Notes under the pieces: generated by a model
Seen by the model: the letters and a program-made list of their open reading frames with translations, nothing else
Told to the model about the DNA's origin: nothing
Databases searched by the model: none
In this document: piece after piece, positions 1 through 8,320 of the stretch
Layout of the letters: each line of letters opens with the position of its first letter
Position numbering within the stretch: the first letter of the stretch is position 1
Program-made: the position numbers and the translations under genes
DNA from: Variovorax sp. J22P240
Lineage (GTDB): Bacteria; Pseudomonadota; Gammaproteobacteria; Burkholderiales; Burkholderiaceae_C
Length of the DNA stretch: 64,000 nucleotides
NCBI RefSeq assembly: GCF_030316855.1
Contig: NZ_JASZYR010000012.1
Span: 1-64,000 of the forward strand
Reading direction: 5' to 3'

Positions 1-1065
1 GATCTTCTTCGACGACGCGTTGATCGACGCCATGGTGTCCACCACCTGGCTGACCACGCTGCCGCCCTTGACCGCCACTTCGGAGGCCGAGGCCGCCAGC
101 TGGTTGGCCTGACGCGCGTTATCCGCGTTCTGCTTCACGGTGCTGGTGAGTTCTTCCATCGACGCCGCCGTTTGCTCCAGCGAGCTCGCCTGCTCTTCGG
201 TGCGCGACGAGAGATCCTGGTTGCCGGCTGCGATTTCCTTCGACGCCACCACGATCGAATCGGTCGCGCTCTTGATCCGGGTCACAAGGTCGGTGAGCGT
301 GTCTTCCATCTCGCCCATGCCGCGCAGCAGCCGGCCGAAGTCGCCGCCGCGCTGGGTCTCGAACTCCTGGCTGAGATCGCCCGAAGCGACGGTCTCGGCG
401 ATGAACAGCGCCTCCTCGATCGGCTGGACGATGCTGCGCGTCAGACGCCACGCCAGCACCGTGCCGAGCGCGATGGCGAGCAGCGCCAGGACGATCACGT
501 TGGTACGGCCCGTGCGGTAGAGCTCTTCGATCGCCGTGGCCGACTTGTCGATCTGCGCCTGCTGGTGGCTCAGCATGGCGCGGATGCTCGCGTCGTAGTT
601 CTCGAGCGTGGACAGCAGCTTCTCGCCGCTGAGCCGTGTGGCCTCCGCGAGATTGCCCTCGGCCTTGAGCTTGAGGATCGTGTTGCGCAGGTCGACGTAC
701 TCCGCGCGCTTCTTCTTGATGTCGGCGCTCAGCGCGAGCTCTTCGGGCGACGACAGCACATCTTCGAGCTTCTTCTGCGTCTCCGAGATGGCAGCGCTGG
801 TCTTGCTCATGTTCTTTTGCAGGAATTCCTGCACCTCGGGGTCATTGCTCTTGAGCAACGCAAAGGTGCGAACGCTGTTCGTGCTGGTGGAGAGCAGCCA
901 GCTTGCGGCCAGGCGCTCCTTCTCCAGCGAACTCCGCGCCAGCTCGTGCGTGGCTTCACCCACGCCTTGCAGCCGCACCACGCCAGTGCCCGCGATGACG
1001 GCCACGAGGGCGAGCACCAGCGCAAAGCCGCCACCCAGGCGGGTACCAATCTTCCAGTCCTTCAT
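1..1065 (-). CDS. Methyl-accepting chemotaxis protein (3' end outside window)
   Basis: Inner-membrane chemoreceptor that signals to CheA/CheW. The 355 visible codons start MKDWKIGTRL and contain a first membrane helix (about residues 11-31), a periplasmic four-helix-type sensor region, a second helix near residue 190, a HAMP region (TRSIVQPIEEAL), and the start of the methylated coiled coil (LSSRTEEQASSLEQTAASME). The conserved signalling tip and C-terminus lie beyond the left edge. A GGAGAAG ribosome site precedes the ATG. It lies 34 bp downstream of cheW on the same strand, so co-transcription is likely. The ligand cannot be predicted. Confidence 0.95.
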   Translation of the reverse strand, partial: MKDWKIGTRLGGGFALVLALVAVIAGTGVVRLQGVGEATHELARSSLEKERLAASWLLSTSTNSVRTFALLKSNDPEVQEFLQKNMSKTSAAISETQKKLEDVLSSPEELALSADIKKKRAEYVDLRNTILKLKAEGNLAEATRLSGEKLLSTLENYDASIRAMLSHQQAQIDKSATAIEELYRTGRTNVIVLALLAIALGTVLAWRLTRSIVQPIEEALFIAETVASGDLSQEFETQRGGDFGRLLRGMGEMEDTLTDLVTRIKSATDSIVVASKEIAAGNQDLSSRTEEQASSLEQTAASMEELTSTVKQNADNARQANQLAASASEVAVKGGSVVSQVVDTMASINASSKKI

Positions 1066-1099
1066 CGCTTCTCCAAATTCGTCTGTTGTGTTCGTTGTC

Positions 1100-1618
1100 T
1101 CAGGCGGTCATCTTCTCGATGAGGCCCATTTCTTCGCTGGACATGAGCCGGTCGATGTCCACCAGGATCAGCATCCGGTCATCCAGCGTGCCCAGGCCGA
1201 TCAGATAGTCCGTGTCCAGCACCGAGCCCATCTCCGGCGCAGGCTTGATCTGCTCGGCCGCCAGCGTGATCACGTCCGACACGCTGTCCACCACCATCCC
1301 CACCACGCGCCCCCCGATGTTCAGCACGATCACCACCGTGAACTGGTCGTAGCTCGGCGTGCCCAGCGCGAACTTGATGCGCATGTCGATGATCGGAACA
1401 ATGATCCCGCGCAGGTTCACCACGCCCTTGATGTAGTCCGGCGCGTTCGCGATCCGCGTCACCGCGTCGTAGCCGCGAAGCTCCTGCACCTTCTGGATGT
1501 CGATGCCGTACTCCTCTTCGCCCAGCGTGAAGGTGACCACCTCCAGCCGGTTCGCGTTCGCGAGGACAGCGGAGGCAGCGCGGCCCGCGTGTTGATGAAG
1601 GCTTGTGATCTCTGCCAT
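1100..1618 (-). CDS. cheW: Chemotaxis coupling protein CheW
   Basis: CheW bridges chemoreceptors and the CheA kinase in the cytoplasmic signalling array. The 172-residue product carries a single CheW (SH3-like) domain from about residue 24 to the end: VVTFTLGEEEYGIDIQ, then the conserved VVNLRGIIVPIIDMR and the C-terminal MLILVDIDRLM. An open frame continues upstream in phase, but the ATG at 1618 gives the usual length and follows CAAAGGAC, a fair ribosome site. It sits between flgJ and a chemoreceptor gene, so it probably belongs to the same late flagellar transcript. Confidence 0.96.
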   Translation of the reverse strand: MAEITSLHQHAGRAASAVLANANRLEVVTFTLGEEEYGIDIQKVQELRGYDAVTRIANAPDYIKGVVNLRGIIVPIIDMRIKFALGTPSYDQFTVVIVLNIGGRVVGMVVDSVSDVITLAAEQIKPAPEMGSVLDTDYLIGLGTLDDRMLILVDIDRLMSSEEMGLIEKMTA

Positions 1619-1680
1619 GGGTGTCCTTTGCGTAGGCTCGAGAAAGTGTTCAAAAAACGGAAGTAGCCGGCCGTCGCCGA

Positions 1681-2697
1681 TCAGCCGAACTTCTGCATGA
1701 TCCGAACGAGCTTCTGCCCGTACTGCGGATCGGTCGCGTACCCGGCACGCTGCAATCCATGTGCGGCTTCGGTCGGGTTGTCGGTGGCCAGCACGTTGGC
1801 GTAGCGCGGATTGCGGGTCATGAAGCGCGCGTAGTCGGTGAAGGCCTCGTCGTACGAGGCGTAGGCCCTGAACTTCGCGCGAATGCGCTGAGGCTCGCCG
1901 TCCACGTATTCGGTGGTCGTCGTTTCGACCACCGGGCCCTGCCAGCTTCGATCGGCCTTGATGCCGAACAGGTTGAAGCTCTGCGTGCCGTCGTCCGCGC
2001 GGATCTCGCGCTTGCCCCAACCGGATTCGAGCGCGGCTTGCGCCAGGATCAGCGGTGCGGGAACGCCGCTCGCATTGCTCGCAGCCTGCGCCGATGCGCC
2101 CATGCGGTTGACGAATTGGTCGACGTGGCTCTGCAGGTTCGCGGTGGCGTTCGATCCGTTGCCCGAGCGGTCGTTGTTGACCTGGTAGAGGCTCAGGTCG
2201 ACCCGTGCCGGCGACGAAGACGGCGCGGGCTGCGAGGGCTGTGAAGGCGAGGAGCCGAGCGGAATGCCCGATTGCGCGTGCAACGGCATGCCGCCGCGCG
2301 GCAGCAGCGACATGACTGTCGGCTCCGCACCGTCGTCGGAAGCGCCCGCGGCGATGCTGCGCTGCAGCTGCGCGAGCATCGCGTCGGCCAGGCCGACACC
2401 GCGGCCCGACAGGCTCTGCGTGAGCTGCTGGTCGAGCATCGACGTGTAGATCTTCTCGTTCTGGCTGTCGATCAGGCCGCTGGACGGCGAGGCCTCGCGC
2501 ATGCTCTTCAGCACCATGCCCATGAAGAGGGCCTCGAACTGCCGCGAGACCTGCTTCAGGCCCTCCTCGGGCGACGCGCGGACGGTGCGCCGCAGCGCAT
2601 CGACCCCCTGCACGTCGAGCGCAAAGCGCTGGTCGAGCGCGCCGGTGCGGCTCGCCACGTCCGCGCCGGTCCACTGGTTGGCTGCTGAAATCGCCAT
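1681..2697 (-). CDS. flgJ: Flagellar rod-cap / peptidoglycan hydrolase FlgJ
   Basis: FlgJ caps the growing rod and opens the peptidoglycan for it. The 338-residue protein has the two-domain form: an N-terminal rod-binding domain (about 35-125, including SRQFEALFMGMVLKSMREA) and a C-terminal glucosaminidase domain (about 185-338) with the catalytic-glutamate motif LAQAALESGWGKREI. A low-complexity Ser/Pro linker (SPSQPSQPAPSSSPA) separates them. It follows flgI by 7 bp. There is no flgK or flgL after it in the window; cheW comes next. Confidence 0.96.
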   Translation of the reverse strand: MAISAANQWTGADVASRTGALDQRFALDVQGVDALRRTVRASPEEGLKQVSRQFEALFMGMVLKSMREASPSSGLIDSQNEKIYTSMLDQQLTQSLSGRGVGLADAMLAQLQRSIAAGASDDGAEPTVMSLLPRGGMPLHAQSGIPLGSSPSQPSQPAPSSSPARVDLSLYQVNNDRSGNGSNATANLQSHVDQFVNRMGASAQAASNASGVPAPLILAQAALESGWGKREIRADDGTQSFNLFGIKADRSWQGPVVETTTTEYVDGEPQRIRAKFRAYASYDEAFTDYARFMTRNPRYANVLATDNPTEAAHGLQRAGYATDPQYGQKLVRIMQKFG

Positions 2698-2704
2698 GGC
2701 GGCC

Positions 2705-3922
2705 TCAGATGATTTCGAGCTCGGCGCGCAGGGCGCCGGCCGACTTCATGGCCTGGAGGATGGACACCAAGTCCTGCGGATTGGCGCCGAGTGCGTTCAG
2801 CCCCTTGACCACGTCCGCGAGCGAAGCACTGCCGCGCACCATCTGCAACGCACCGCCAGCCTGGTTGACCGAGACTTCCGAGGTCTGCGTGGCCACCGTC
2901 CTGCCGCTCGAGAACGGACCCGGCTGGCTGATGACCGGCTCGGTGTTGATGACCACCGACAGGCTGCCATGAGCGACCGCACAGTCGCCCACGCGCACGG
3001 CCTGGTTCATCACCACGGACCCGGTGCGCGCATTGACGACGACACGCGCCACCGCCTGCGTGGGCGTGACTTCAAGGCTTTCGAGACGCGCGAGGAAACT
3101 GACGCGCTCCTGCGGCGTGTCGGGCGCCCGCACACGGATCACTCGGCCGTCCACGGCGTCGGCCGAGCCGGGACCGAACTGGCGGTTGATCGCCTCGACC
3201 GCGCGCTGTGCCGTACCGAAGTCGGAGCGCATGAGCTCCAGCGCGAACATGCCATCGCCGCCGACGGAAGTGTCAACCGCGCGCTCGACAATCGCGCCGG
3301 CGGGAATGCGGCCCGAGCTGAGCTGGTTGATCTGGACCTTGGTGCCGTTGGCCGACGCACCCGCGCCGCCAACGACCATGTTGCCCTGCGCGATGGCATA
3401 CACCGAGCCGTCGACACCCTTGAGCGGGGTCATCAGCAGCGTGCCGCCGCGCAGGCTCTTGGCATTGCCCATGGACGATACCGTCACGTCGATGCTCTGA
3501 CCGGGCCGCGCAAACGAAGGCAGCGTGGCCGTGACCATCACCGCCGCCACGTTCTTGAGCTGCATGTTCACGCCCTGCGGGATCGTGATGCCGAGCTGCT
3601 GCAGCATGTTGTTCAGGCTCTGCGTCGTGAACGGCGTCTGCATCGTCTGGTCACCCGTGCCGTCCAGCCCCACCATCAGCCCGTAGCCGATCAGCGGGTT
3701 GTCGCGCATGCCCTGAATGCTGGCAAGCTCCTTCAGCCGCTCCGCGTGCGCAGGCGAAAACAAAGCAACGGAACAAGCGGCCGCAAATCCCAAACGAAGC
3801 AAGCCGTTGAGAGGCCACTTCCAGAAATACCGCGGAACCGGCTTCGCCGGGCCGCTGGTATTGCCCCCTGCAAGGGGGTAGGCGTAGCGACACGAAGTGC
3901 GCGAAGACTGGGGGTGTTTCAT
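2705..3922 (-). CDS. flgI: Flagellar P-ring protein FlgI
   Basis: FlgI forms the periplasmic P-ring around the rod. From ERLKELASIQGMRDNPLIGY to the C-terminal ILQAMKSAGALRAELEII the protein is a normal FlgI. The first ~35 residues are not: they are translated from a dispersed repeat (3821-3916). A typical signal peptide (LLRLGFAAACSVALFSPAHA) only begins after the repeat, so the real start may be a TTG codon there (NGLLRLG). The coordinates given use the only in-frame ATG. The gene is in the flgBCDEFGHIJ operon, 2 bp after flgH. Confidence 0.93.
   Translation of the reverse strand: MKHPQSSRTSCRYAYPLAGGNTSGPAKPVPRYFWKWPLNGLLRLGFAAACSVALFSPAHAERLKELASIQGMRDNPLIGYGLMVGLDGTGDQTMQTPFTTQSLNNMLQQLGITIPQGVNMQLKNVAAVMVTATLPSFARPGQSIDVTVSSMGNAKSLRGGTLLMTPLKGVDGSVYAIAQGNMVVGGAGASANGTKVQINQLSSGRIPAGAIVERAVDTSVGGDGMFALELMRSDFGTAQRAVEAINRQFGPGSADAVDGRVIRVRAPDTPQERVSFLARLESLEVTPTQAVARVVVNARTGSVVMNQAVRVGDCAVAHGSLSVVINTEPVISQPGPFSSGRTVATQTSEVSVNQAGGALQMVRGSASLADVVKGLNALGANPQDLVSILQAMKSAGALRAELEII
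3821..3916 (-). repeat. Dispersed 96-bp repeat, copy A
   Basis: Read on the minus strand it begins CACCCCCAGTCTTCGCGCAC and ends TTCCGCGGTATTTCTGG, with internal inverted repeats CCCCCTTGCAGGGGG and CCGGCGAAGCCGG. By hand alignment it differs from copy B (4598-4693) at 8 of 96 positions and closely matches copy C (15892-15986). It lies across the flgH-flgI junction and is read as the first ~35 codons of flgI. The hairpins and lack of coding conservation suggest a REP/MITE-like non-coding element, which is inference. Confidence 0.85.
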
Positions 3923-3924
3923 AT

Positions 3925-4698
3925 CTAGAACGGCATGACGTTCAGGAAGAAGCGCTGCATCCAGCCCATGTGCTGCGCCTCGTCGATGTAGCCCTTGGCC
4001 GTGTATTCGATGCGTGCGTCGGCCACCTGGGTCGACAGCACGGTGTTGTTGCCGGTGACGGTGCGCGGGTTCACCACGCCCGAGAAGCGAATGAACTCGG
4101 TCCCCTGGTTGATGCCCATCTGCTTCTCGCCGCTCACCAGCAGATTACCGTTGCCGAGCACGTCGGTCACCGTGACGGTGATCACGCCGTTGAAGTTGTT
4201 GGCCGCATTGGCGCCGCCCTTCGCGATGAGGGCATTGGTGCCGGACATCTTGGCGTCCTGGTCCCGCAGCAGCCCGCCGAGCACCTTGGGAACCGCCTCG
4301 AAGGTCGCGCCCATGCTTCCGTTGCGGCTCGCGTTGGCCCCGGAGTTCTTGCTGGCGTTGAGCTTCTCGCTGATGACGATGGTCAGGATGTCGCCCACGT
4401 TGCGCGGCCTGCGGTCTTCGAACAATGCGACGTCGCGCCCTGCGGCCTGGAAGATCGCGCCCGTCGCGGGCCGTGTCTGCACCGCAGCCATCGCATCCGC
4501 GCGCGCCGTCATCGGCTGGTGCACCAGCGGATCGCGCGGAAGCTGCGCGCAGCCCGTCGCCAATACGATGATGAACAAGAGCACGAAATGCCCCAAGCCA
4601 GAAACACCGCGGAACCGGCTCTGCCGGGCCGCAGGTGTTGCCCCGTGCAAGGGGGTTGGCGAAGCGACACGAAGTGCGCGAAGACTGGGGGTGTGCAT
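3925..4698 (-). CDS. flgH: Flagellar L-ring lipoprotein FlgH
   Basis: FlgH forms the outer-membrane L-ring. The mature part, from the lipobox LATGC through DVALFEDRRPRNVGDILTIV and the SGVVNPRTV region to the C-terminal MQRFFLNVMPF, is typical. The first ~33 residues (MHTPSLRALRVASPTPLHG...) are read through a dispersed repeat (4598-4693) in a different frame from the one used in flgI. The hydrophobic signal segment FVLLFIIVLATGC begins just after, so the native start may be a TTG (GLGHF) or GTG (HFV) codon rather than the distal ATG. It is 2 bp after flgG. Confidence 0.93.
   Translation of the reverse strand: MHTPSLRALRVASPTPLHGATPAARQSRFRGVSGLGHFVLLFIIVLATGCAQLPRDPLVHQPMTARADAMAAVQTRPATGAIFQAAGRDVALFEDRRPRNVGDILTIVISEKLNASKNSGANASRNGSMGATFEAVPKVLGGLLRDQDAKMSGTNALIAKGGANAANNFNGVITVTVTDVLGNGNLLVSGEKQMGINQGTEFIRFSGVVNPRTVTGNNTVLSTQVADARIEYTAKGYIDEAQHMGWMQRFFLNVMPF
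4598..4693 (-). repeat. Dispersed 96-bp repeat, copy B
   Basis: Same orientation relative to the flagellar genes as copy A and the same length. It starts CACCCCCAGTCTTCGCGCAC and ends TTCCGCGGTGTTTCTGG. It occupies the flgG-flgH junction and supplies the annotated ATG-proximal codons of flgH. The element begins at the third codon base here, whereas in flgI it begins at the first, so the two peptide readings are unrelated. Confidence 0.85.
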
Positions 4699-4700
4699 GT

Positions 4701-5483
4701 CTACAGCTGGGTCAGACGTTGCAGCATCTGGTCGGACGTCTGAATCGCCTTGCTGTTGATTTCGTACGCGCGCTGCGTCGCAATCATGTTGACCAGTTCT
4801 TCCACCACATTCACGTTCGACGCCTCGGTGTAGCCCTGGCTCAGAATGCCGGCGCCGTCGACGCCGGGGTTCACCAGGTTCGGCGCGCCGGACGAATCGG
4901 TCTCGGTGTAGAGGTTCTCGCCCATGCTCTGCAGGCCGGTCGGATTGAGGAAGGTCGCGAGCTGAAGCTGCCCGACCTGCACAGTGGCAGTACTACCCGC
5001 TTGCGTGACCGACACGATGCCGTCACGGCCCACGGTGAGGCTGGTAGCGTTCTGCGGAATGGTGATGGCCGGCTGGATCGGGAAGCCGCTCGCCGTCACA
5101 AGCTGGCCGTCGCGGTCGGTCTGGAAATTGCCGTCGCGGGTGTACGAGGTCGTGCCGTCCGGCATCAGCACCTGGAAGAAGCCAGCACCGTTGATGGCGA
5201 GATCCTTCGGGTTGTCGGTCTTGGTCATGTTTCCCTGCGAGTGCATGCGCTCGGTAGCGACCACGCGCACGCCGGTGCCCACTTGCAGGCCCGAAGGCAG
5301 GCGCGTCTGGTCCGAAGTCTGGCCACCGACCTGGCGCAGGTTCTGGTACATCAGGTCCTCGAACACGGCGCGGCTTTTCTTGAAGCCGGTGGTGCCGACG
5401 TTGGCGAGGTTGTTGGACACCACGTCGAGTTGCGTCTGCTGGGCTTCGAGGCCAGTCTTGGCGACGTAGAGGGAACGAATCAT
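4701..5483 (-). CDS. flgG: Flagellar distal rod protein FlgG
   Basis: FlgG builds the distal rod that runs through the P and L rings. The 260-residue length is standard. The N-terminal flagellar rod motif MIRSLYVAKTGLEAQQTQLD with VVSNNLANVGTTGFKKSRA and the C-terminal NVNVVEELVNMIATQRAYEI are the paired terminal helices of the axial protein family. The rod-specific middle sequence MYQNLRQVGGQTSDQTRLPS distinguishes it from FlgE and FlgF. It lies between flgF and flgH in the class II flagellar operon. Confidence 0.97.
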   Translation of the reverse strand: MIRSLYVAKTGLEAQQTQLDVVSNNLANVGTTGFKKSRAVFEDLMYQNLRQVGGQTSDQTRLPSGLQVGTGVRVVATERMHSQGNMTKTDNPKDLAINGAGFFQVLMPDGTTSYTRDGNFQTDRDGQLVTASGFPIQPAITIPQNATSLTVGRDGIVSVTQAGSTATVQVGQLQLATFLNPTGLQSMGENLYTETDSSGAPNLVNPGVDGAGILSQGYTEASNVNVVEELVNMIATQRAYEINSKAIQTSDQMLQRLTQL

Positions 5484-5520
5484 TGAATTACTCCTGCGGG
5501 GGTTGCGCGCTGGGCCCGGC

Positions 5521-6264
5521 TCAGCCGTAGGCCAGCAGCTTGTTGGCCGACTGCGCGTTGGTGTCGGCGGTCGAGATCGCCTTCATCTGCATTTCGAAGC
5601 TGCGTCCGTTGGCGATCATGGCGACCATGGCCTCGACCGGATTGACGTTGCTGCCTTCGATCACGCCGGGCGCGACGGTCACCGCCGGGTCGGCTTCGGC
5701 CGGCGGCAGGCCTTCGCGCATGCGAAAGAGTCCGTCGTCGCCGCGCACGAGGTCGGCGGTGGGGGGGGTGACGAGCTTCAGCCGGCCGACCTGGGCCACC
5801 CCGGTGGCCGGATCGCCGACGCCGCGCGCAGCGATGGAACCGTCGGACGCGATCGTGACGGTGGACCCTGGCGGGATCACGAGGGCGCCGGCATCGCCGA
5901 CGACCGGGCGCGCACCCATGGTCATTACCTGCCCGTCCGCACCCACCTGCAGGTTGCCGACGCGCGTGTAGGCTTCGCCGCCGCCGGGCACCTGCACCAC
6001 GAACCAGCCTTCGCCGCGCACCGCGACGTCGAGTTCGCGGCCGGTCTCAGTCAGCGGACCGTGCGTGAAGTCGGCGCCGGGCGTGGTGGCAGCTACGAAG
6101 GCGCGTGTGGACGATTCCTCGCCCACCACAGGCACGGCGCGGAAACTGTTGATCTGCGCGCGAAAGCCCGGCGTCGAGACGTTCGCCATGTTGTTGGCGA
6201 CCGAGGCCTGTTGTTCCATGGCCTGCTTGGCGCCGCTCATCGCGACATACAGCATTCGATCCAC
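5521..6264 (-). CDS. flgF: Flagellar proximal rod protein FlgF
   Basis: FlgF is a proximal rod subunit. The 247-residue product begins MDRMLYVAMSGAKQAMEQQ and has the ASVANNMANVSTPGFRAQI flagellar motif; it ends with the axial C-terminal helix VNPVEAMVAMIANGRSFEMQ. Position between flgE and flgG supports the assignment over FlgG. The codons for TPPT near the middle contain an uninterrupted run of eight C residues (G8 on the plus strand, 5761-5768), a possible slippage site. Confidence 0.96.
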   Translation of the reverse strand: MDRMLYVAMSGAKQAMEQQASVANNMANVSTPGFRAQINSFRAVPVVGEESSTRAFVAATTPGADFTHGPLTETGRELDVAVRGEGWFVVQVPGGGEAYTRVGNLQVGADGQVMTMGARPVVGDAGALVIPPGSTVTIASDGSIAARGVGDPATGVAQVGRLKLVTPPTADLVRGDDGLFRMREGLPPAEADPAVTVAPGVIEGSNVNPVEAMVAMIANGRSFEMQMKAISTADTNAQSANKLLAYG

Positions 6265-6310
6265 TGCTTGCTCCTGGAAATGGGGGACTGCGTGTGTTCA
6301 GGCGCGAGGA

Positions 6311-7531
6311 TCAGCGGATGTTCATCAGCGTCTGCATGACCTGGTCCTGCGTCTTCACCGTCTGCGCGTTGGCCTGGTAGTTGCGCTGCGCGACGATGAG
6401 ATTGACGAGCTCGGAGGTCAGGTCGACGTTGGAGGACTCCAGCGCGCCAGATTCGAGCGAGCCCAGCTTGGTGCCTTCGCCCGGCGTGCCGGTGAGAGCC
6501 TGGCCCGAGGCCAGCGTCTCGGCCCACATGTTTTCGCCCTTGGGCTCCAGGCCGTTGGGATTGGCGAAGGACGAGAGAACGACCTGGCCCAGCAACTGGG
6601 TCTGCTCGTTCGAGAACTTGCCGGTGATGGTGCCGTCGGGGTTGATCGAGTAGGAGGTCAGTTCGCCGGAGGTGTAGCCGTCCTGCGCGAGGGCGCTCAT
6701 GCCGTTGATGGCGCCGCGCTGGGTCGTGCCCGAGAGGTCGACCGTCATGTTGGCGCCGTTGGCACCGGTCGTGTAGGTCTGCGGCGGCAGCGTGATCAGG
6801 CCACCGGTGGGTGCTGTGAGACTGCCGTTGCCGTCGAAGGTGAGGGTCGAGAGGGCAGCGCCGCCGTTCATGGTGGCACCGTCCATGGTGCCGTAGACGC
6901 TCCAGGTGTTGGCGGGCGTAGGGGACTTCACGAAGTACACCGCGAGGTCGTGCGGATTGCCGAGCGAGTCGTACACCGGGCCTACCGCGTTCGAGTAGTT
7001 GAAGGTATCGGAGTCGGTCGCGTTGAAGGGCGACTTGGTCGGTACCGCTTCGCGCGAATCGAGGTTGAACTCGGCCTGGATGCCGGTGGTTGCCTTCGGC
7101 GCCATCCCGCTCGTCGGGATCTGGATCGCGGTGGGCGTGCCGCCGCTGATGCCACCGCTGGCGTTGACGCCGTAGCCCGTGAGGCGCAGGCCCGAGGCGT
7201 TGACGATGTAGCCTTCCTTGTCCTTGGTGAACTGGCCGTTGCGCGAGTACATGACTTCACCGCTGGCGCTGGCCAGGCGATAGAAGCCGTCGCCGTTGAC
7301 GATGGCGACGTCGAGCGGGCGGCTGCTGGTCTGCGTCACGCCCTGCGTGAAGTTCTGCACCACGCCCGACACCGATGCGCCAAGGCCGACGCGCGAGCCG
7401 GCGTAGACGTCCTGGAAGGTCGCGGCGGCGGACTTGTAGCCCACGGTGCCCGAGTTGGCGATGTTGTTGCCGATGACGTCGAGGTTCGCGGCGGCCACGC
7501 CGAGCCCGCTGATGCCTTGGGAGAAACTCAT
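6311..7531 (-). CDS. flgE: Flagellar hook protein FlgE
   Basis: FlgE polymerises into the hook. The 406-residue protein starts MSFSQGISGLGVAAANLDVI with IGNNIANSGTVGYKSAAATF, contains the hook-type central domains (PIVNGDGFYRLA-like VNGDGFYRLASASGEVMYSR segment) and ends NVDLTSELVNLIVAQRNYQA before TQDQVMQTLMNIR. The size and flanking flgD and flgF fix the identity. The 46-bp gap to flgF is short enough for one transcript. Confidence 0.97.
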   Translation of the reverse strand: MSFSQGISGLGVAAANLDVIGNNIANSGTVGYKSAAATFQDVYAGSRVGLGASVSGVVQNFTQGVTQTSSRPLDVAIVNGDGFYRLASASGEVMYSRNGQFTKDKEGYIVNASGLRLTGYGVNASGGISGGTPTAIQIPTSGMAPKATTGIQAEFNLDSREAVPTKSPFNATDSDTFNYSNAVGPVYDSLGNPHDLAVYFVKSPTPANTWSVYGTMDGATMNGGAALSTLTFDGNGSLTAPTGGLITLPPQTYTTGANGANMTVDLSGTTQRGAINGMSALAQDGYTSGELTSYSINPDGTITGKFSNEQTQLLGQVVLSSFANPNGLEPKGENMWAETLASGQALTGTPGEGTKLGSLESGALESSNVDLTSELVNLIVAQRNYQANAQTVKTQDQVMQTLMNIR

Positions 7532-7612
7532 GAGGGATTCCTTGTTTCAATGCGATGAATGAACGGACTGCAGCGCCTCGCTGCTGCCGGGGGGAGAAGA
7601 CCGGATGGGATA

Positions 7613-8299
7613 TCAGAGGAACATGCGCACGTCGGACAGGCCGATGCTCTTGCCCGATGCGAGTTCGAGCGTGACGCCGCTCGCGCCCTGCTTGACCGCG
7701 GCCACCTGCGCGAAGGTGAGCGAAGTCGCTGCCACGGTGGCGCCGTCATTGGTGGCGGCCACCTTGAACTGATAGGCGCCGGCAGGCACCACGTTGCCCG
7801 CGTCGTCCTTGCCGTCCCAGGTCACGGCGTTGACGCCTTCGGTCATGGAGCCGGCATCGATGGTGCGCACGGTCTTGCCGGTGGCATCGACGATCTTGAT
7901 TTCCACGTCGCCGGCCGTGCCAGGCAGCTGCACCGCGAAAGCCTGGACCGCCGGATCCTTGCCGTCCTCGGGCGCGGTCGTCTGGAGGGTGTCGCCGGGC
8001 GATAGCACGTTGTAGCCTATGAGCGATGCCGCCTGCAGCACCTGGTTCGAGCCGGTCTGGCTCACCAGGCCCGACAGCGTGGCGTTGAGCTTCTCGATGC
8101 CGCTGACCGTGCTCATCTGCGCGAGCTGCGAGGTGAGTTCGGCGTTCTCCATCGGATTGAGCGGATCCTGGTTGTTGAGCTGCGTCACCAGCAGCTTGAG
8201 AAAACGCTGCTCGCTGTCCGCGTTCGTGACGCTGGCGGTGCTCGCCGCCGCGCTGGCAGCGTTGGAGCCGGTGATGGAGGAGGTGTCTGCGATGGCCAT
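7613..8299 (-). CDS. flgD: Hook-assembly scaffolding protein FlgD
   Basis: FlgD caps the growing hook and is discarded when the hook is finished. The 228-residue protein has the N-terminal FlgD signature FLKLLVTQLNNQDPLNPMEN followed by ELTSQLAQMSTVSGIEKLN, and a C-terminal region with the Ig-like core VTWDGKDDAGNVVPAGAYQF. A Ser/Ala-rich stretch fills residues 7-25. It lies 81 bp before flgE and 21 bp after flgC. Confidence 0.96.
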   Translation of the reverse strand: MAIADTSSITGSNAASAAASTASVTNADSEQRFLKLLVTQLNNQDPLNPMENAELTSQLAQMSTVSGIEKLNATLSGLVSQTGSNQVLQAASLIGYNVLSPGDTLQTTAPEDGKDPAVQAFAVQLPGTAGDVEIKIVDATGKTVRTIDAGSMTEGVNAVTWDGKDDAGNVVPAGAYQFKVAATNDGATVAATSLTFAQVAAVKQGASGVTLELASGKSIGLSDVRMFL

Positions 8300-8320
8300 G
8301 AAGGGCTTTCCTGTAAGGGT

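Noticed and set aside
172..1122. Long plus-strand open frame opposite the chemoreceptor, and many similar ones opposite the flagellar and purine genes
   Set aside because: High GC leaves long stop-free antisense frames. Their translations are Arg/His/Ala-rich with no family features, while the opposite strand encodes recognisable proteins.
1654..1680. Sigma-28-like GCCGATCA on the plus strand beside flgJ
   Set aside because: It points into the 3' end of flgJ, away from cheW, and has no TAAA box at the right distance.
1100..2674. A 524-codon minus-strand frame including cheW at its end
   Set aside because: The first two thirds overlap flgJ in another frame and look non-coding; only the last 172 codons are CheW.
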